From the NCBI GenBank assembly GCA_002786065.1, contig NHNY01000003.1, positions 558,001 through 622,000 of the forward strand: a stretch of DNA of 64,000 nucleotides, given 5' to 3'. Made by a program: the position numbers and the translations under genes. This document shows, in pieces, positions 1 through 10,133 of this stretch (position 1 is the first letter of the stretch; every line of letters begins with the position of its first letter). The DNA comes from Microcyclospora pomicola (Eukaryota; Ascomycota; Dothideomycetes; Capnodiales). Below the pieces are notes generated by a model. The model had not been told where the DNA came from, did no database searches, and saw only the letters and a list, made by a program, of their open reading frames with translations.

Positions 1-85
1 CAGTAGTCATGTAGACTGTAGGCCATATATAAGGATACAAACGCGCTGTCGATATCATCAGAAGTAATCTGCTTGTAGGCATACC

Positions 86-1525
86 TTAATCTGGCTGTAT
101 CTCAATAGCTGCTTGTTCAACTGGATCTTCATCATGACAGTATGACCCTGCCGGAATAGCTTCCAGCCATCTGCTGATGGCTAAGTTCTCAGTGGTCTTC
201 CTAACAGCTGGCTCTTGTTTCTCCCCTATTACGATGCCCTCCGAAACCGCCCACGCTTCGAGCCTTTTCAGATCTTGCTCTGTAATTTTCTGCTGTGGCA
301 GCCTCCCTCCATCATCCATCGGCGCTGTACCAGCACCCGATGCACTTTTATCTGATTCTTCACGTACTACATTTGCATCAAGCTCTATTTCATAACCGGC
401 CTTCCGACATTGCTCCTCGAGACGTTCCACGTCTACTTCTGCTTCGCGCAGCTGATGAGTGATTTCTTCTTTCCTCCGGGTGTACTCTTTCTCAAACTCT
501 TCATCAGTCCCACACACTGGCTGCTCTTGATCCGCAAGGAAGTCCCTTTGCATCTTGTCTTCGTGGAACTGGTACTCCAGCTCCATCAATCTTTCATGAC
601 AGATTCCCAGGTCTCCTTTACGATCGTACAACTCTGCTAGCAGCGGAGGTGTATCACTCGAGGAATCGCTGGCTTGAGACGCGTCACGACTGACCATTCT
701 GACAGCTTCATCACTGATACCCAAGGTGAAGCCAATGGTGCGGACGATGGCAGTGAAGTTCTCCTCGCAGTCTTTCAGGTTGAACTCAAGATTACTCAGG
801 CGATCACGAACTTCGTTAGTAGCACGCCGTTGGAGATTGTACAAATCAGCATCTCCAAGCCAGCGATCACTAAGTGTCGTAAGGTTCTCTCGCTGTGTCG
901 CAAAACTACCCCAGGAGCTAGCTTCGCGCATGGCATCAAGAATCTCACCAAGTGACTCTCTCGTGAACCGCTCATTCTGTTTTTCTTTTGACTCTTCGAA
1001 TCGCAATAGCGTCCGACATTGAAGGACTTTATCGCGAAGGTCTTGTAGAGTTTGTGAGCTTTTGGCGAACTTTCGTACTTGCTCGCTCGATCGAATTCGT
1101 GCTGATCCCGTTTCTGTCATCTGCAACGGCCAGTCCGGCTGCGAATTCTCCAGGAATGGTGAACGCGCGGCAGAATCGACCACATCCCTTGCGCCAATCG
1201 ATGCGGGCCCGAGATCATGATGATGCTCGGCTTCCAAGGGCTCGACGGGGACAAGAAGTTTGCCGGTCTTTCTTGAGCTCCTGCTGACTTGGTCTGGAAC
1301 CGCACTGACTGCGTAAGACGTAGTACTCGATAATCTGGTGGCGGCCATATCCTCTATGTACGCCGGATGGTCGACGAGACTTGTGTCACGATCGCGCGAC
1401 CCGCCCTCATCACTCGATTCAAGCGAGTTCGTGCGCGCAGTTTGCTGTGACCATTGCCCGCCGTCTGAAGGATGGGCATCCGAGGAGATGAAACCGAACG
1501 GACCTTGCTCCCAATGGATGCTCAT
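86..1525 (-). CDS. Coiled-coil hypothetical protein (paralogue of the N-terminal part of the gene at 7062-9860)
   Basis: Open frame of 479 codons from the first ATG (1525); the frame stays open to 1579 without another ATG, so an upstream exon is possible. The first ~165 residues are polar and low in order. Residues from about 180 to 400 are rich in Glu, Arg, Leu and Gln with heptad-like spacing, so a long coiled coil is expected. A block near residues 300-390 (YDRKGDLGICHERLMELE, then a D-x-x-FE-x-E-x-x-RR pattern, then L-x-x-A and C-x-x-AG) lines up with the coiled-coil part of the gene at 7062-9860. No catalytic motif, signal peptide or membrane segment is seen. It is transcribed away from the DUF6590 gene starting at 2021, across about 500 bp. 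Function unknown; a structural or adaptor role would be a guess. Confidence 0.7.
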   Translation of the reverse strand: MSIHWEQGPFGFISSDAHPSDGGQWSQQTARTNSLESSDEGGSRDRDTSLVDHPAYIEDMAATRLSSTTSYAVSAVPDQVSRSSRKTGKLLVPVEPLEAEHHHDLGPASIGARDVVDSAARSPFLENSQPDWPLQMTETGSARIRSSEQVRKFAKSSQTLQDLRDKVLQCRTLLRFEESKEKQNERFTRESLGEILDAMREASSWGSFATQRENLTTLSDRWLGDADLYNLQRRATNEVRDRLSNLEFNLKDCEENFTAIVRTIGFTLGISDEAVRMVSRDASQASDSSSDTPPLLAELYDRKGDLGICHERLMELEYQFHEDKMQRDFLADQEQPVCGTDEEFEKEYTRRKEEITHQLREAEVDVERLEEQCRKAGYEIELDANVVREESDKSASGAGTAPMDDGGRLPQQKITEQDLKRLEAWAVSEGIVIGEKQEPAVRKTTENLAISRWLEAIPAGSYCHDEDPVEQAAIEIQPD

Positions 1526-2020
1526 CTGATCTGGATGGATATGACTGCGAGATTGTGTCAGCAGGAGGTCCGAGTGCACGAGATTGGGAGACGAGTGGGA
1601 ACCTCAACTGCAATTGACTGTACAAATCGCAAAACGCGAGCACTCTCGGCGAAATGATGTTTTCATGCTGTGTGATAGTCGATTGCCCAAGCGGCGAGAG
1701 ATATCTTATGTATTATGTACGCAAGGCACAAAGCAAACCACAGCACTGAATCCAGGTGTGCATGCCATGAGGTGCCTCTCACGTGCAGGGAATTAGATTA
1801 GAGGAGCACGTGAACGATACCATGGCTCTACGCACTTGTCAAAAGAGCCGCATGGACGCGGCTGCAGACTGGGAGTCTGAACAGCCATACAGTAAATGTC
1901 AGCGCCCAATATTTTCGTTTCAAACACACAGACCAGGTCATAACTATATACAAGATGTCGCAAGGGTGACGCATCGCGCCAGACTCGTAGCCCTTTGCTG
2001 CAGGCCGCCTGGCCTCCGAT
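1526..2020. other. Intergenic region between divergent genes
   Basis: About 500 bp between the coiled-coil gene (minus) and the first DUF6590 gene (plus). It must hold both promoters. I see no convincing TATA box, repeat or RNA gene; the short open frames here lack coding character. Confidence 0.5.
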
Positions 2021-3749
2021 ATGGCAGCTCCTGGAGGCCATAAGTGGATTACTTTGCGAGGCACTGGGCAAAAAGTCCGCTATTCAGATGAGGAGAATTC
2101 ATACATCTATGAAGATGGAAATCGTGTTTTGCCACGACTCGTTGAGAGAATCAAGCAAGATTTGTGCGTTCTGTCGTGAGACCATCGGAGACCTGGTAAT
2201 AGCCTTTATTGATGCATACCAGAAGCTCACAAGCAACATCTGCTCACGTTGAACAACCTGATACAAGCTTTGCGAGAGTATTCGAGCAAATGCGCGTGAG
2301 CGCTTCAGGCGTGAGAACTATTGCCACCCGCCACCCGACTGCGGACGTCCAAACCTATTGGGAAATCAGTCCTCCAGAAGAGACACCCGCACGACCATTT
2401 GTGAAGAAAAGGATTCGTGGGTATAATGACGGCAATACTGCTCGTCCAAAGGATCTGACGAAGAGTATGGTCAGTCTATCTTCGACCCCTTGATCTGAAA
2501 TCTGACGAAAACCGTAGGCTACGGTTGCAGCAGCGACCCTGTTGCAGACTTTGTGAGGGGAAGGGTACGAGAACTCCACGCTTTAAGCACAGTCCTTCTG
2601 GGCTATACTGACAAGCCTCCAGGTCATAGAGATACTCTTGGTGCCGCCCCCGGAAGGCTACACGCACCTTACGCCACGAACAAACCTTTCTCAACCAGGC
2701 AGACGTCGATTCGTGATCATCAAAGGTAGCTCAGATGAAGACACCGGATTTAAAGCTTTGTAAGGCCCATTTGATACTCTTCCCATAGCACTAGCTGAAA
2801 CTCCACCAGACCCATCAAGACATACAACGGCCATGGCGTTGCAAACGAGATCAAGTCGCATCACGCTGTCATCTACACAAAGCGAAGGCACTTACCCACA
2901 CCGCAAGCCTGCCCAGCAGAGATGCCCAGACGTATGGCAAATGGTGCACTGGAAGCACCAATGCAGGCCCAGGCTATCCGCGTCAGATCTTACAACGTGG
3001 CCCGACCGCTCGATGAAATGTCCAGACTGCACTTCTTCGATGTGCATGACTTCGATGGCAATGTCCACAACATTATGCTCTATGGCGAAGTGCACCCAGA
3101 CTCGCTAGTTCCGCTTTATTATCAGTATCAGGCAGTATGGACCAGGCTACGCCAGCATGTTCGTCCCAACGTGGTGACTGAACAGCCTCCAGCTCCAGGT
3201 GAGTTGACCTTGGAGCAGTTTCGAAGGATTCAGGCCGAGATACACGCTTTTGCACATCATGAAGGTGTTGATCCGCCTAGCCGGCTCAACGCACAGCAGG
3301 AAGCCCAGCTTGCACGAGATCGATACATGCGCGATAACTGGAGAAATCTCTGTTTGCAGAGGATACGACTGGATGCCCGCCAGAAAGAGGCGGAGAGTGA
3401 CGAGGAGGCAGAGGGTGACGAAGAGGCAGAGAGTGACGAAGAGGCAGAGAGTGACGAGGAGGCAGAGAGCGACGAGGAGGCAGAGAGCGAAGAGGAGGCA
3501 GGGAGTGAAGAGGAGGCAGAGAGTGAAGAGGATGCAGAGAGTGAAGAGGAAGCAGAGAGTAAGGAGGAGGCAGAGGCTGGGGACGAGGCAAAGGGTGAGG
3601 AAGAGGCAAAGGGCGAAGAGGAGGCAAAGGTTGAAGGAGCGGCGAAGGTTGAAGGGGCGGCGAAGGGTGAAGAGGAAGCAGAGAGTGAAGAGGAGACAGA
3701 AATCAAGACGGAGGCAGAGGGTGGGGAGGAGGCGAAGGGTGGGGATTGA
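2021..3749 (+). CDS. DUF6590-domain protein with C-terminal acidic repeat tail
   Basis: Five exons inferred: 2021-2175, 2223-2464, 2518-2564, 2623-2759, 2810-3749 (506 aa). Introns are 47-58 bp with GTGAGA, GTATGG, GTACGA and GTAAGG donors and keep frame throughout. The N-terminus is polar. The DUF6590 domain covers roughly residues 143-280: FVRGR at the first block, then RRRFVIIK, then PIKTYNGHGVA followed by SHHAVIYT, then AIRVRSYNVARPLDEMSRLHF, all at the places expected for this fungal family of unknown function. A charged helix follows. From about residue 386 the protein is an acidic tail of EEAES[D/E]-type hexapeptides. The DNA repeat runs past the stop, and a neighbouring frame continues the acidic pattern to 3822, so the present end may reflect slippage. 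Start at 2021 is the first ATG of a coding-like exon; an upstream exon is possible. Biochemical role unknown. Confidence 0.78.
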
Positions 3750-3800
3750 GGCTAAGGGCGAGGAGGAGGCAGAGGAGGCAGAGGAGGAAAGCAATTCCTG
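3380..3800 (+). repeat. 18-bp coding minisatellite (acidic hexapeptide repeat)
   Basis: About 20 imperfect copies of a purine-rich 18-bp unit (consensus like GAGGCAGAGAGTGACGAG) encode EEAESD/EEAESE hexapeptides at the end of the DUF6590 protein. Copies grow more diverged toward the 3' side (AKGEEE, AKVEGA). The repeat continues about 50 bp beyond the TGA at 3747-3749. Because the unit is a multiple of three, long spurious open frames appear in other frames and on the other strand here. Confidence 0.9.
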
Positions 3801-3822
3801 TAGCAATTCCGACAACGATTAG

Positions 3823-5025
3823 CACAACGTTACTCGCTCATGATCCAGTCTTGTATACGGAGACTCAGGTGTAATGAAACCAATCTGACCACGTTTATCA
3901 CAGGGATTGTGCAAGGCCCCTACGTCGAGATCATCACACTCTAGACTAGCAGACCTGAGCGCTTGTAAGTTTGCGTTCGCGAAATTTTTCTGTCTTGCCT
4001 CAATTATTCTGTCTTACCACTTTGACTATTCTGGGTCCTGAGGGACGTAAGGAGGGACGATCACCGATGGAAGCCTGATGCAATTGTTGACGGAAGCAGC
4101 GAATTTTGTTTCTGGTCCTATAGAGTAAATAGACCTGCTTCGATCATCTGGTATTGGACTCCGATGCCTACATCCGCTCGTTGCCCTGCATCATCACGTT
4201 TCCAAGCTCAACACCAGGAGATTCCATGGTACATGTATCAAAGTAAAGACGGACTTGGATATACGGCAGGAGTTTCACATCATGTGTGACATCCACCGTC
4301 TTATTATAGTGTCATAGAGCTTGACCAGGTGGCTTGAATCCAACGTTGTACTCAGTCGCCGCGGACCTCTGATAGCTTGCAGTCTGGACCATGTGGGAGT
4401 GCACGAGTAGCAGACATCTAAGTGGCAGCCTAGCCGCTGTCAGACTGTTCGTCCAACGATGCTTGAAGTGGTGACAGGTCGCGCGAAACACTCGTTGATA
4501 CAGACTCCAGTTGGCTGGCCTTGGATCAAGCTGTGTCTCTGAAGTTTGAACGTTCGCCAAAAGTGTGTCTGAAGCAACGCAGAGGTCCGTTAATCGATGT
4601 GTGCTACGCCGAAGTCCTTGATAGTATAGTAGAAGTGTGCTGCAAGCATAAGGGTCCATCCTTAGGTGCACCAAGTGGAAAACACAGAAAAGATCTGTGT
4701 TCGTGTCTTTGGCTAAAATATCGTTGCTGTGGACGGCTGCATGGATGGTCCAAGTGCTGTGAAGTGACCAGGACGCTATCTGCTTCAACACCCGAGTAGT
4801 GTCTCGGACGAGTGTGGAAGCGCGACGTGCCATGCGGATGCTGCGAAGAATCCCTTGTTGGGTTCGCTGATCGTATCGTAGCAGGAGGTCATATCGACGT
4901 ACTGAGGTGGTCGTTGGTCTTCGCCGAGCTTGCAGACCATTTCGTTGCGGTGGTAAGTGCCTGACTCTAGTAGACATCTGAAAGACAGCTCGATAATCTG
5001 GTGCCCATGCACGATCGCCTCAAGT
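3823..5025. other. Intergenic region between convergent DUF6590 genes; one orphan open frame
   Basis: This lies between the 3' ends of two convergent genes. The minus strand carries a 221-codon open frame (4977-4312) rich in Arg, Thr and Leu, with no recognisable domain. A second minus frame between about 5025 and 4785 (containing CKLGEDQRPPQYVDMTSCYD) looks slightly more protein-like but has no start of its own and would have to be spliced to the gene ending at 5026. I could not find a consistent splice, so neither is called as a gene. Confidence 0.4.
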
Positions 5026-6243
5026 TCAACGTTCAACGTCGTCCGGGTTAACCCTGTTTCTCCTGCGATTTCTGTTTGCAACAGACTGCCTGACCCTGTT
5101 GTGCATCTCACGTAACATGTGGATGTCATGGCGGCTCTCAATGATCCCGAAATCACGAACCTCCAAGTTATACTCAACAGGGGAGAATACCTTTTCAAGA
5201 TTGAGGCGCGACATCCGGTGCAGTCTATCGCTCACATCTGTGGCTCTTACCTTCAGTGCATGTGGCTTCATTGGCTCTTCTTCGCGCTCGGGCTGCTCAT
5301 CTTCGTTGGCAGCGGGTGCTTGGTTGCCAGTGTGTATGATGCAATGGTCTGCCTTCGTCACAGTACGTCCTGCAACTCCCCTCATAGCATAGGTATATAT
5401 CGCGCTGAATCCACGTCAGCTGATGAACGAAGTGATTTAACCCGATTTGCTAAACCCACAGTGCTTTGCAAGACCTCCTACCAAGCTCGATGACTACAAA
5501 CTTCCGTAGTTTCTTATGGATACGAGTGCCGTGCTCGGAGTAGGAAGACTCAATAGTGTAATCCTCGGGACTTGCATCGCCAGCAAGTTGTGGCCATTCC
5601 ACTTCGAATACCTAAAAGTCTTGAGTTGGGTGCCTGCTGCGAAGAAGGAGGATCTCACTTACCCGTCCGATCTGCCAATAATCGTGAGATTGACGCCGAA
5701 ATACTGCCTTGCGGTCAGATGTTGATCTCAAAACATGTAGGACAGGAGTTATATACGTTGTGGACGCAGTGGAACAAACGGAAGTGCTGCGGCAGAGAGG
5801 CTAGTGTTTGTGTTTCGGGTGCTGGGTACAGCTGGTTCGATAGCAAACGTGGTCACGTTGTGGCCCGTGTAGCGCGGCTGATAGTTTGTGGCAGAATTGT
5901 TATACGCGTGTGAGTGTACGTAAGTGGGCTGTACGGAAGGACTCGTTGGAAATTGCACATGCAGCGAATAGGAATGATCATGGAAGCGAGGCGGTTGATT
6001 GCCAGGATATTGGCCAGCCACTACAGGCCCAGGTTGAGAAAAGGCCGGTATGGCAGCACGTGTGAACTGATATGAGGCTGTGCCAGTGCTTGGATTCACC
6101 CTCTGGGGGCCGTGGATCTGGGATTCTGGGTGATACAGACTAAGCTGTCCACTCGATGACTGCCGGGGAGACTCGTGTGTGGCGAGGTTTTGACGTGTGG
6201 CATGATAAATGTTTCTTGCCTGCTGGTCTTGGGAGTTCTCCAT
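5026..6243 (-). CDS. DUF6590-domain protein with Pro/Gln/Ser-rich N-terminal arm
   Basis: Four exons inferred: 6243-5757, 5703-5663, 5611-5460, 5404-5026 (352 aa). Introns of 53, 51 and 55 bp have donors GTATAT, GTAAGT and GTGGGT. Residues 1-162 are low complexity and rich in Pro, Gln, Ser, Tyr and His. The DUF6590 domain follows: YWQIGR joined to VFEVEWPQLAGD, then LRKFVVIELG, then AIYTYAMRGVAGR with KADHCIIHTG, then MKPHALKVRATD and RLHRMSRLNLEKVFSP, ending near residue 335 in a basic Arg/Asn tail. The fit to the other two DUF6590 genes in domain order and in intron place and phase supports the model strongly. The start is the first ATG of the N-terminal exon. No signal peptide or membrane segment. 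Function unknown. Confidence 0.8.
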
Positions 6244-7061
6244 CTGTGTCGTTCTTCGTGGTAATGCAAAGGTACCTTAAGCACTGGCATGCTTGTGATG
6301 CGTCGGACAAGAGGTTTGACATTTAAACGGCTGAGTCAAGTCCAGATCGCGACCCCACGCATCATTTATGAGTTGAGGCCGCCCGCCAGGGCACCGGTGT
6401 ACGGAGTGAGGAGCAGTAGGAAGGACTGCGATGATCGGGCTGCCTACGATCATGATTCGCTTCTCATGCCGTCTGCGAGCAGGCTGCGAAGTTTAAATGC
6501 GCCTTGCCACGTTAGCTCTTCCCGAACCAATCATGTCTTGATCGTATCAGCCATGTCAAAGCACTTTTGCGCTGGATGGCGTGGAGGTGATCAGGTGCCG
6601 CTGCAGATAAGTAATCTGATGCCGGACCTTGAAGGCCGCTGTACGGTATGGTGGCGCCTCGAAGCACCACTTACCTGTACGGCTAGCGTAATGCTTCTAT
6701 GATATACTCTAGAACTAGTCTAGCGTGACGTTTAGCTGTTACATCCTTAGTTGTCCGACTTAACACGCCACATCTCTACCTTGCTTGTGTAATAAGATAC
6801 ATCCCTGGATACGTGGAAGAGCTTCGTACGTAGCTCTACATGTAGTCATACGACTAGTGTCGCTTGATGCCGGGATTGACAACTTAGGTAGGTTGTAGGG
6901 TAGGGGTGGGCACCTCAAATCGCTGTCTCTGCACGTCCACATTCCTGACTGATGACATGCGTTAGAGCTAGTCCCGCCGGATCAGAAGATTGATAAGATA
7001 TCATTGTGCACAGCAGCACGCTGCAGCGATCGTTGAACCTCGACCTGTTGTGTTACATCTG
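6244..7061. other. Intergenic region between divergent DUF6590 genes
   Basis: About 820 bp separating the minus-strand DUF6590 gene from the coiled-coil/DUF6590 gene. It presumably holds both promoters. Small open frames are present but none has coding character; no repeat or RNA gene recognised. Confidence 0.5.
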
Positions 7062-9860
7062 ATGGTCCCTGCCATGAGTTCGGAACCTTTAGAGCAGCTG
7101 CAACGGCTGGACCGAAAGACAGTAATATTTGCTGCAAATCTAGCGGAAGTGAGTAATAACCCAGCCACGCAACGACGCATGCTGACCGAAATGCCCTGAG
7201 TTCAGGCGCTACGTGGACCAGGACTCAGTCGCATACTGCGCATTCTGAGAACGATTTTGTCACGGCTAATGCAGGTGGAAGAAGACCGACATAACTTGCA
7301 CCAAAAAGTCCGGTTTGTCCAGGAGTCCACGGGAAACTTGGTGGAAGTTGTGGACAAAGGGAACGATCAGCCGCCTGCTTCAAAGCTCCAAATTGGGCTG
7401 CGGGAAGCGCGGCAGCGACTTACAGAAGATTTGAATGCATTTGTCCAGCAGTCAGAAGCTACCAGAGCAGCCGAGGGGCATTTGCGGCTTTGCGAGCACG
7501 AGTTGCAGGATTGGTTAGAACAGCAGCTTCGAGATTGTGGAGAAGACAATATCACGGACACTGAAAAGTCATCGGCGCATCAGAGGGACGTGTATAGTCC
7601 ATCTTCCCAGAGCACAGACTATCGCCTGAGAACGTATTATAGCTTGCTCGGAGATGTGAAGTTGTTGGAAGGAGAGATCGAGGATCTCGATATTGTCTAC
7701 CAGGAAGAGCGAGCGTCGAGACAGCATTTGCGAGATCAGGGTAGTGAACTGGAATTAACCGATCATGCTTTCGAGCTGGAATCTGCCAGAAGAGTGGCAA
7801 AGGCTCGCAAGGATCTTCTAGATGCGCAAAGGAAAGCGCAGGAGACCTACGAAGAATGTGTCATTGCAGGCTTGGATGTTGAAAAGTCACGTTGGCGCAA
7901 GACCACCACCGAGGGACCCCCAGTTGAGTCGTCCCTTCCCAACAGGATCCATCAAGCATCTCGATTGCGAAGCTGGCTGGAAGATCTGCGCGAGCCGCCA
8001 TCTCACGGTCATGCTTCAGCATTCCTGTCGCAACATACCAGGTAAGCGAACTCCAGTCTCGCTGCGATTTCAACGACTGATTGTCAGCCTCTATAGTACG
8101 CCTACCCAAGCGTCCTCCAGAGTCCAATCACCAGTTCGGCCTGTACCTGAAACGAGTAGAATAAATGCCGGTGCTATATCCTCAATGCCGGGTCCGTTGG
8201 CACCACCGCCGCCAATGACTCCACAGATGGTGCAGACCGACTATCCTGACCTTTTCGGTAACATGGTCAAGCACTTCGTTCCCGTCGCGCAAGACCGTCC
8301 TGAGTATCCATCCACACGTTACATAGACCCTTTGAATCTATACAACAGGTGGGAAACCAATGCAGATCCACGAGCCACGAATCGTGGGTTTCAGCCACGA
8401 TACTCCGAAGTTAGTGAGAATCGGAGGAGGTATGAAGAACCCACTAACAGGGGCCATATCCCCGTGGAGCCATTCGGTGCGTTCGGGCTGGGGAACATGA
8501 ATACTAGACTCCCGAGTGTTGTCGGCGAGAAACCTCCAAAGTCCATGTCCGGTGGACCGAGACAATTGCTCAATGGTGAGAGTCGAGATTTGTCCTTCTA
8601 CAGGCATGCAGAGTTGACAGATATTTAGGACTACTAAACAGACCAACAAACCCTCGAGAATTTTTCAAGATTGGCAGAGTGAGCATGTCTCAAGCCCAGG
8701 ACTCGGTGAAATGCTGACGGCGTAGATATTCATGATGCTTTGGGCCGAACCCGCAGGGGATACCGATTCGCGAAACAGCACTGCATCGATGAGCACCGGA
8801 ATGCTCGGAAACGCCGTATTTTCGGGCGTCCGGAGATTTGTGGTAATTCGAGAGTCGTCGCAGTTTTGCATTGTATTGTAAGTACTCCAAGTCTTGTCAA
8901 GAGCGGCAACAAGTACATTTTTTGATAAGAGTCAGGCGAATCAACACCTACCTTGGTCAAGGCGTATCGAAGCGCGGCGTCATCAAGTCTGATCACTGCA
9001 TCGTCTACTCGGGTAAGCAAGCCCCTGAACCATTGCTGACCGAGCGCACGGTGAGAGGCGAACAGCCTATGCGACCGTCGATCCGGGTTGAGTTGGACCA
9101 CCCGTCGAGGAAGCTGGATGACCGCTCTCGGATCAACTACGGCAAGATGTATACGGTGGAACACAACACCTTTGTGTGCGGTATCGGAAAGGTGAGAGCT
9201 CGCTCCATTCACGTGTTGAAAGAGAGCTGGAACCAGGTCTGGGCATCAAGGTCCACCAACGACACCTTGGGTCTGAATTCGAGACTCTTGAACTGGAACG
9301 GGTGGGGTACTATTGAGCTGCCGCCAACTTTCAAGCGCCGTATAGAGGCTGGAAAGTTTTTCAGGATCGGACGAGCATTTTGGGCATGTATCTTCGAAAC
9401 TGCTGGTCCTCTTCACCGAGGCAGCAATGCAGAGTATTCTCCATCCGAGGATGGTATGCAGCGAGCGCTCCCTCAGAAGCGCGCCTTTCTTGTCGTCGAG
9501 GAGAACGATCAGCACTGTATATGTGCCTACATCGCATCTCACGATCTGCGAGGCATTGCGAAGAGAGGCGCCATCCGATCGGACCATGCGATGATCTATA
9601 CTGGAGCAGGTCGACCGGAGCCTACAGACGAGCCAGTCAAGGTTGTCGACGGAGAACTAAGTTTGCTGGCAGAACCGATTAAGATATCTCTAGACGCGAA
9701 GAACAGCGGCGATCACCAGCTCAGACACAATTCCCATGTGAATTTTGGTAAATTGATTACAGTCGACCATCATTGGGCTGTTCATTCTATTGGCCTTGCA
9801 GATGACAAAGCAGTCAGGCTTATCGGCGAGTACTATCGCTCTGTACGGCAAGCCAGATAG
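7062..9860 (+). CDS. Coiled-coil protein fused to two tandem DUF6590 domains
   Basis: Six exons inferred: 7062-7148, 7206-8041, 8088-8575, 8629-8678, 8726-8877, 8936-9860 (845 aa). The second acceptor could also be at 8096, which keeps frame. An alternative ATG is at 7074. Residues 1-308 form a charged, Leu-rich coiled coil related to the protein at 86-1525. A Pro/Arg-rich linker with PLAPPPPMTPQ follows to about 470. Domain 1 (about 481-620) shows REFFKIGR, IFMMLWAEPAGD, VRRFVVIRE, INTYLGQGVSKRG, SDHCIVYSG, DRSRINYGKMYTVEHN. Domain 2 (about 675-840) repeats the order: FFRIGRAFW, RAFLVVEE, DLRGIAKRGAIRSDHAMIYTG, VNFGKLITVDHH. The linker exon ends only some 50 bp before the first DUF6590 exon, which leaves no room for a separate promoter, so one fused gene is the simplest reading; transcript data could still split it. 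Function unknown. Confidence 0.72.
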
Positions 9861-10133
9861 ATCCGTGAGTCGGCTATGACGATTGTACGTAGTGTTACTA
9901 GGAGTGCCAATTTGACACACAGCGGACTTTTCAAAGAGCCGGTTCTGACAAGCTCTCTTTGCCATAAGGACCTAATCACTCCGAGCATGTCCTCCACAAT
10001 CCTCGAGTGCCAATGGCTCCCCACGATCGTCAGCTCTGGCTCGACGCGAGTTCAAAAACCACATCGAAGTCGGTTGTCTCTCACCACTTTACTTGCTTAT
10101 CACAATACTGGCTCGTGCAGGCAGGTCCGGACA

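Noticed and set aside
3147-3822. Long open frames on both strands in several frames over the acidic repeat (up to 222 codons)
   Set aside because: They arise because the repeat unit is a multiple of three and lacks stops in all frames. Only the frame joined by introns to the DUF6590 domain has family support.
5749-6243. Free-standing 164-residue Pro/Gln-rich protein
   Set aside because: A GTATAT donor before its stop and a fitting acceptor join it in frame to the DUF6590 exons; the same arrangement occurs in the paralogues.
7822-8628. Separate gene of 268 residues between coiled coil and DUF6590
   Set aside because: Its first part is a shadow of the coiled-coil exon and its second part fits as a linker exon on both sides, with too little space for another promoter.
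2021-9860. Repeat-induced point mutation (RIP) in the DUF6590 copies
   Set aside because: The region is not AT-rich and the copies keep open frames with splice sites; divergence looks like ordinary protein evolution.
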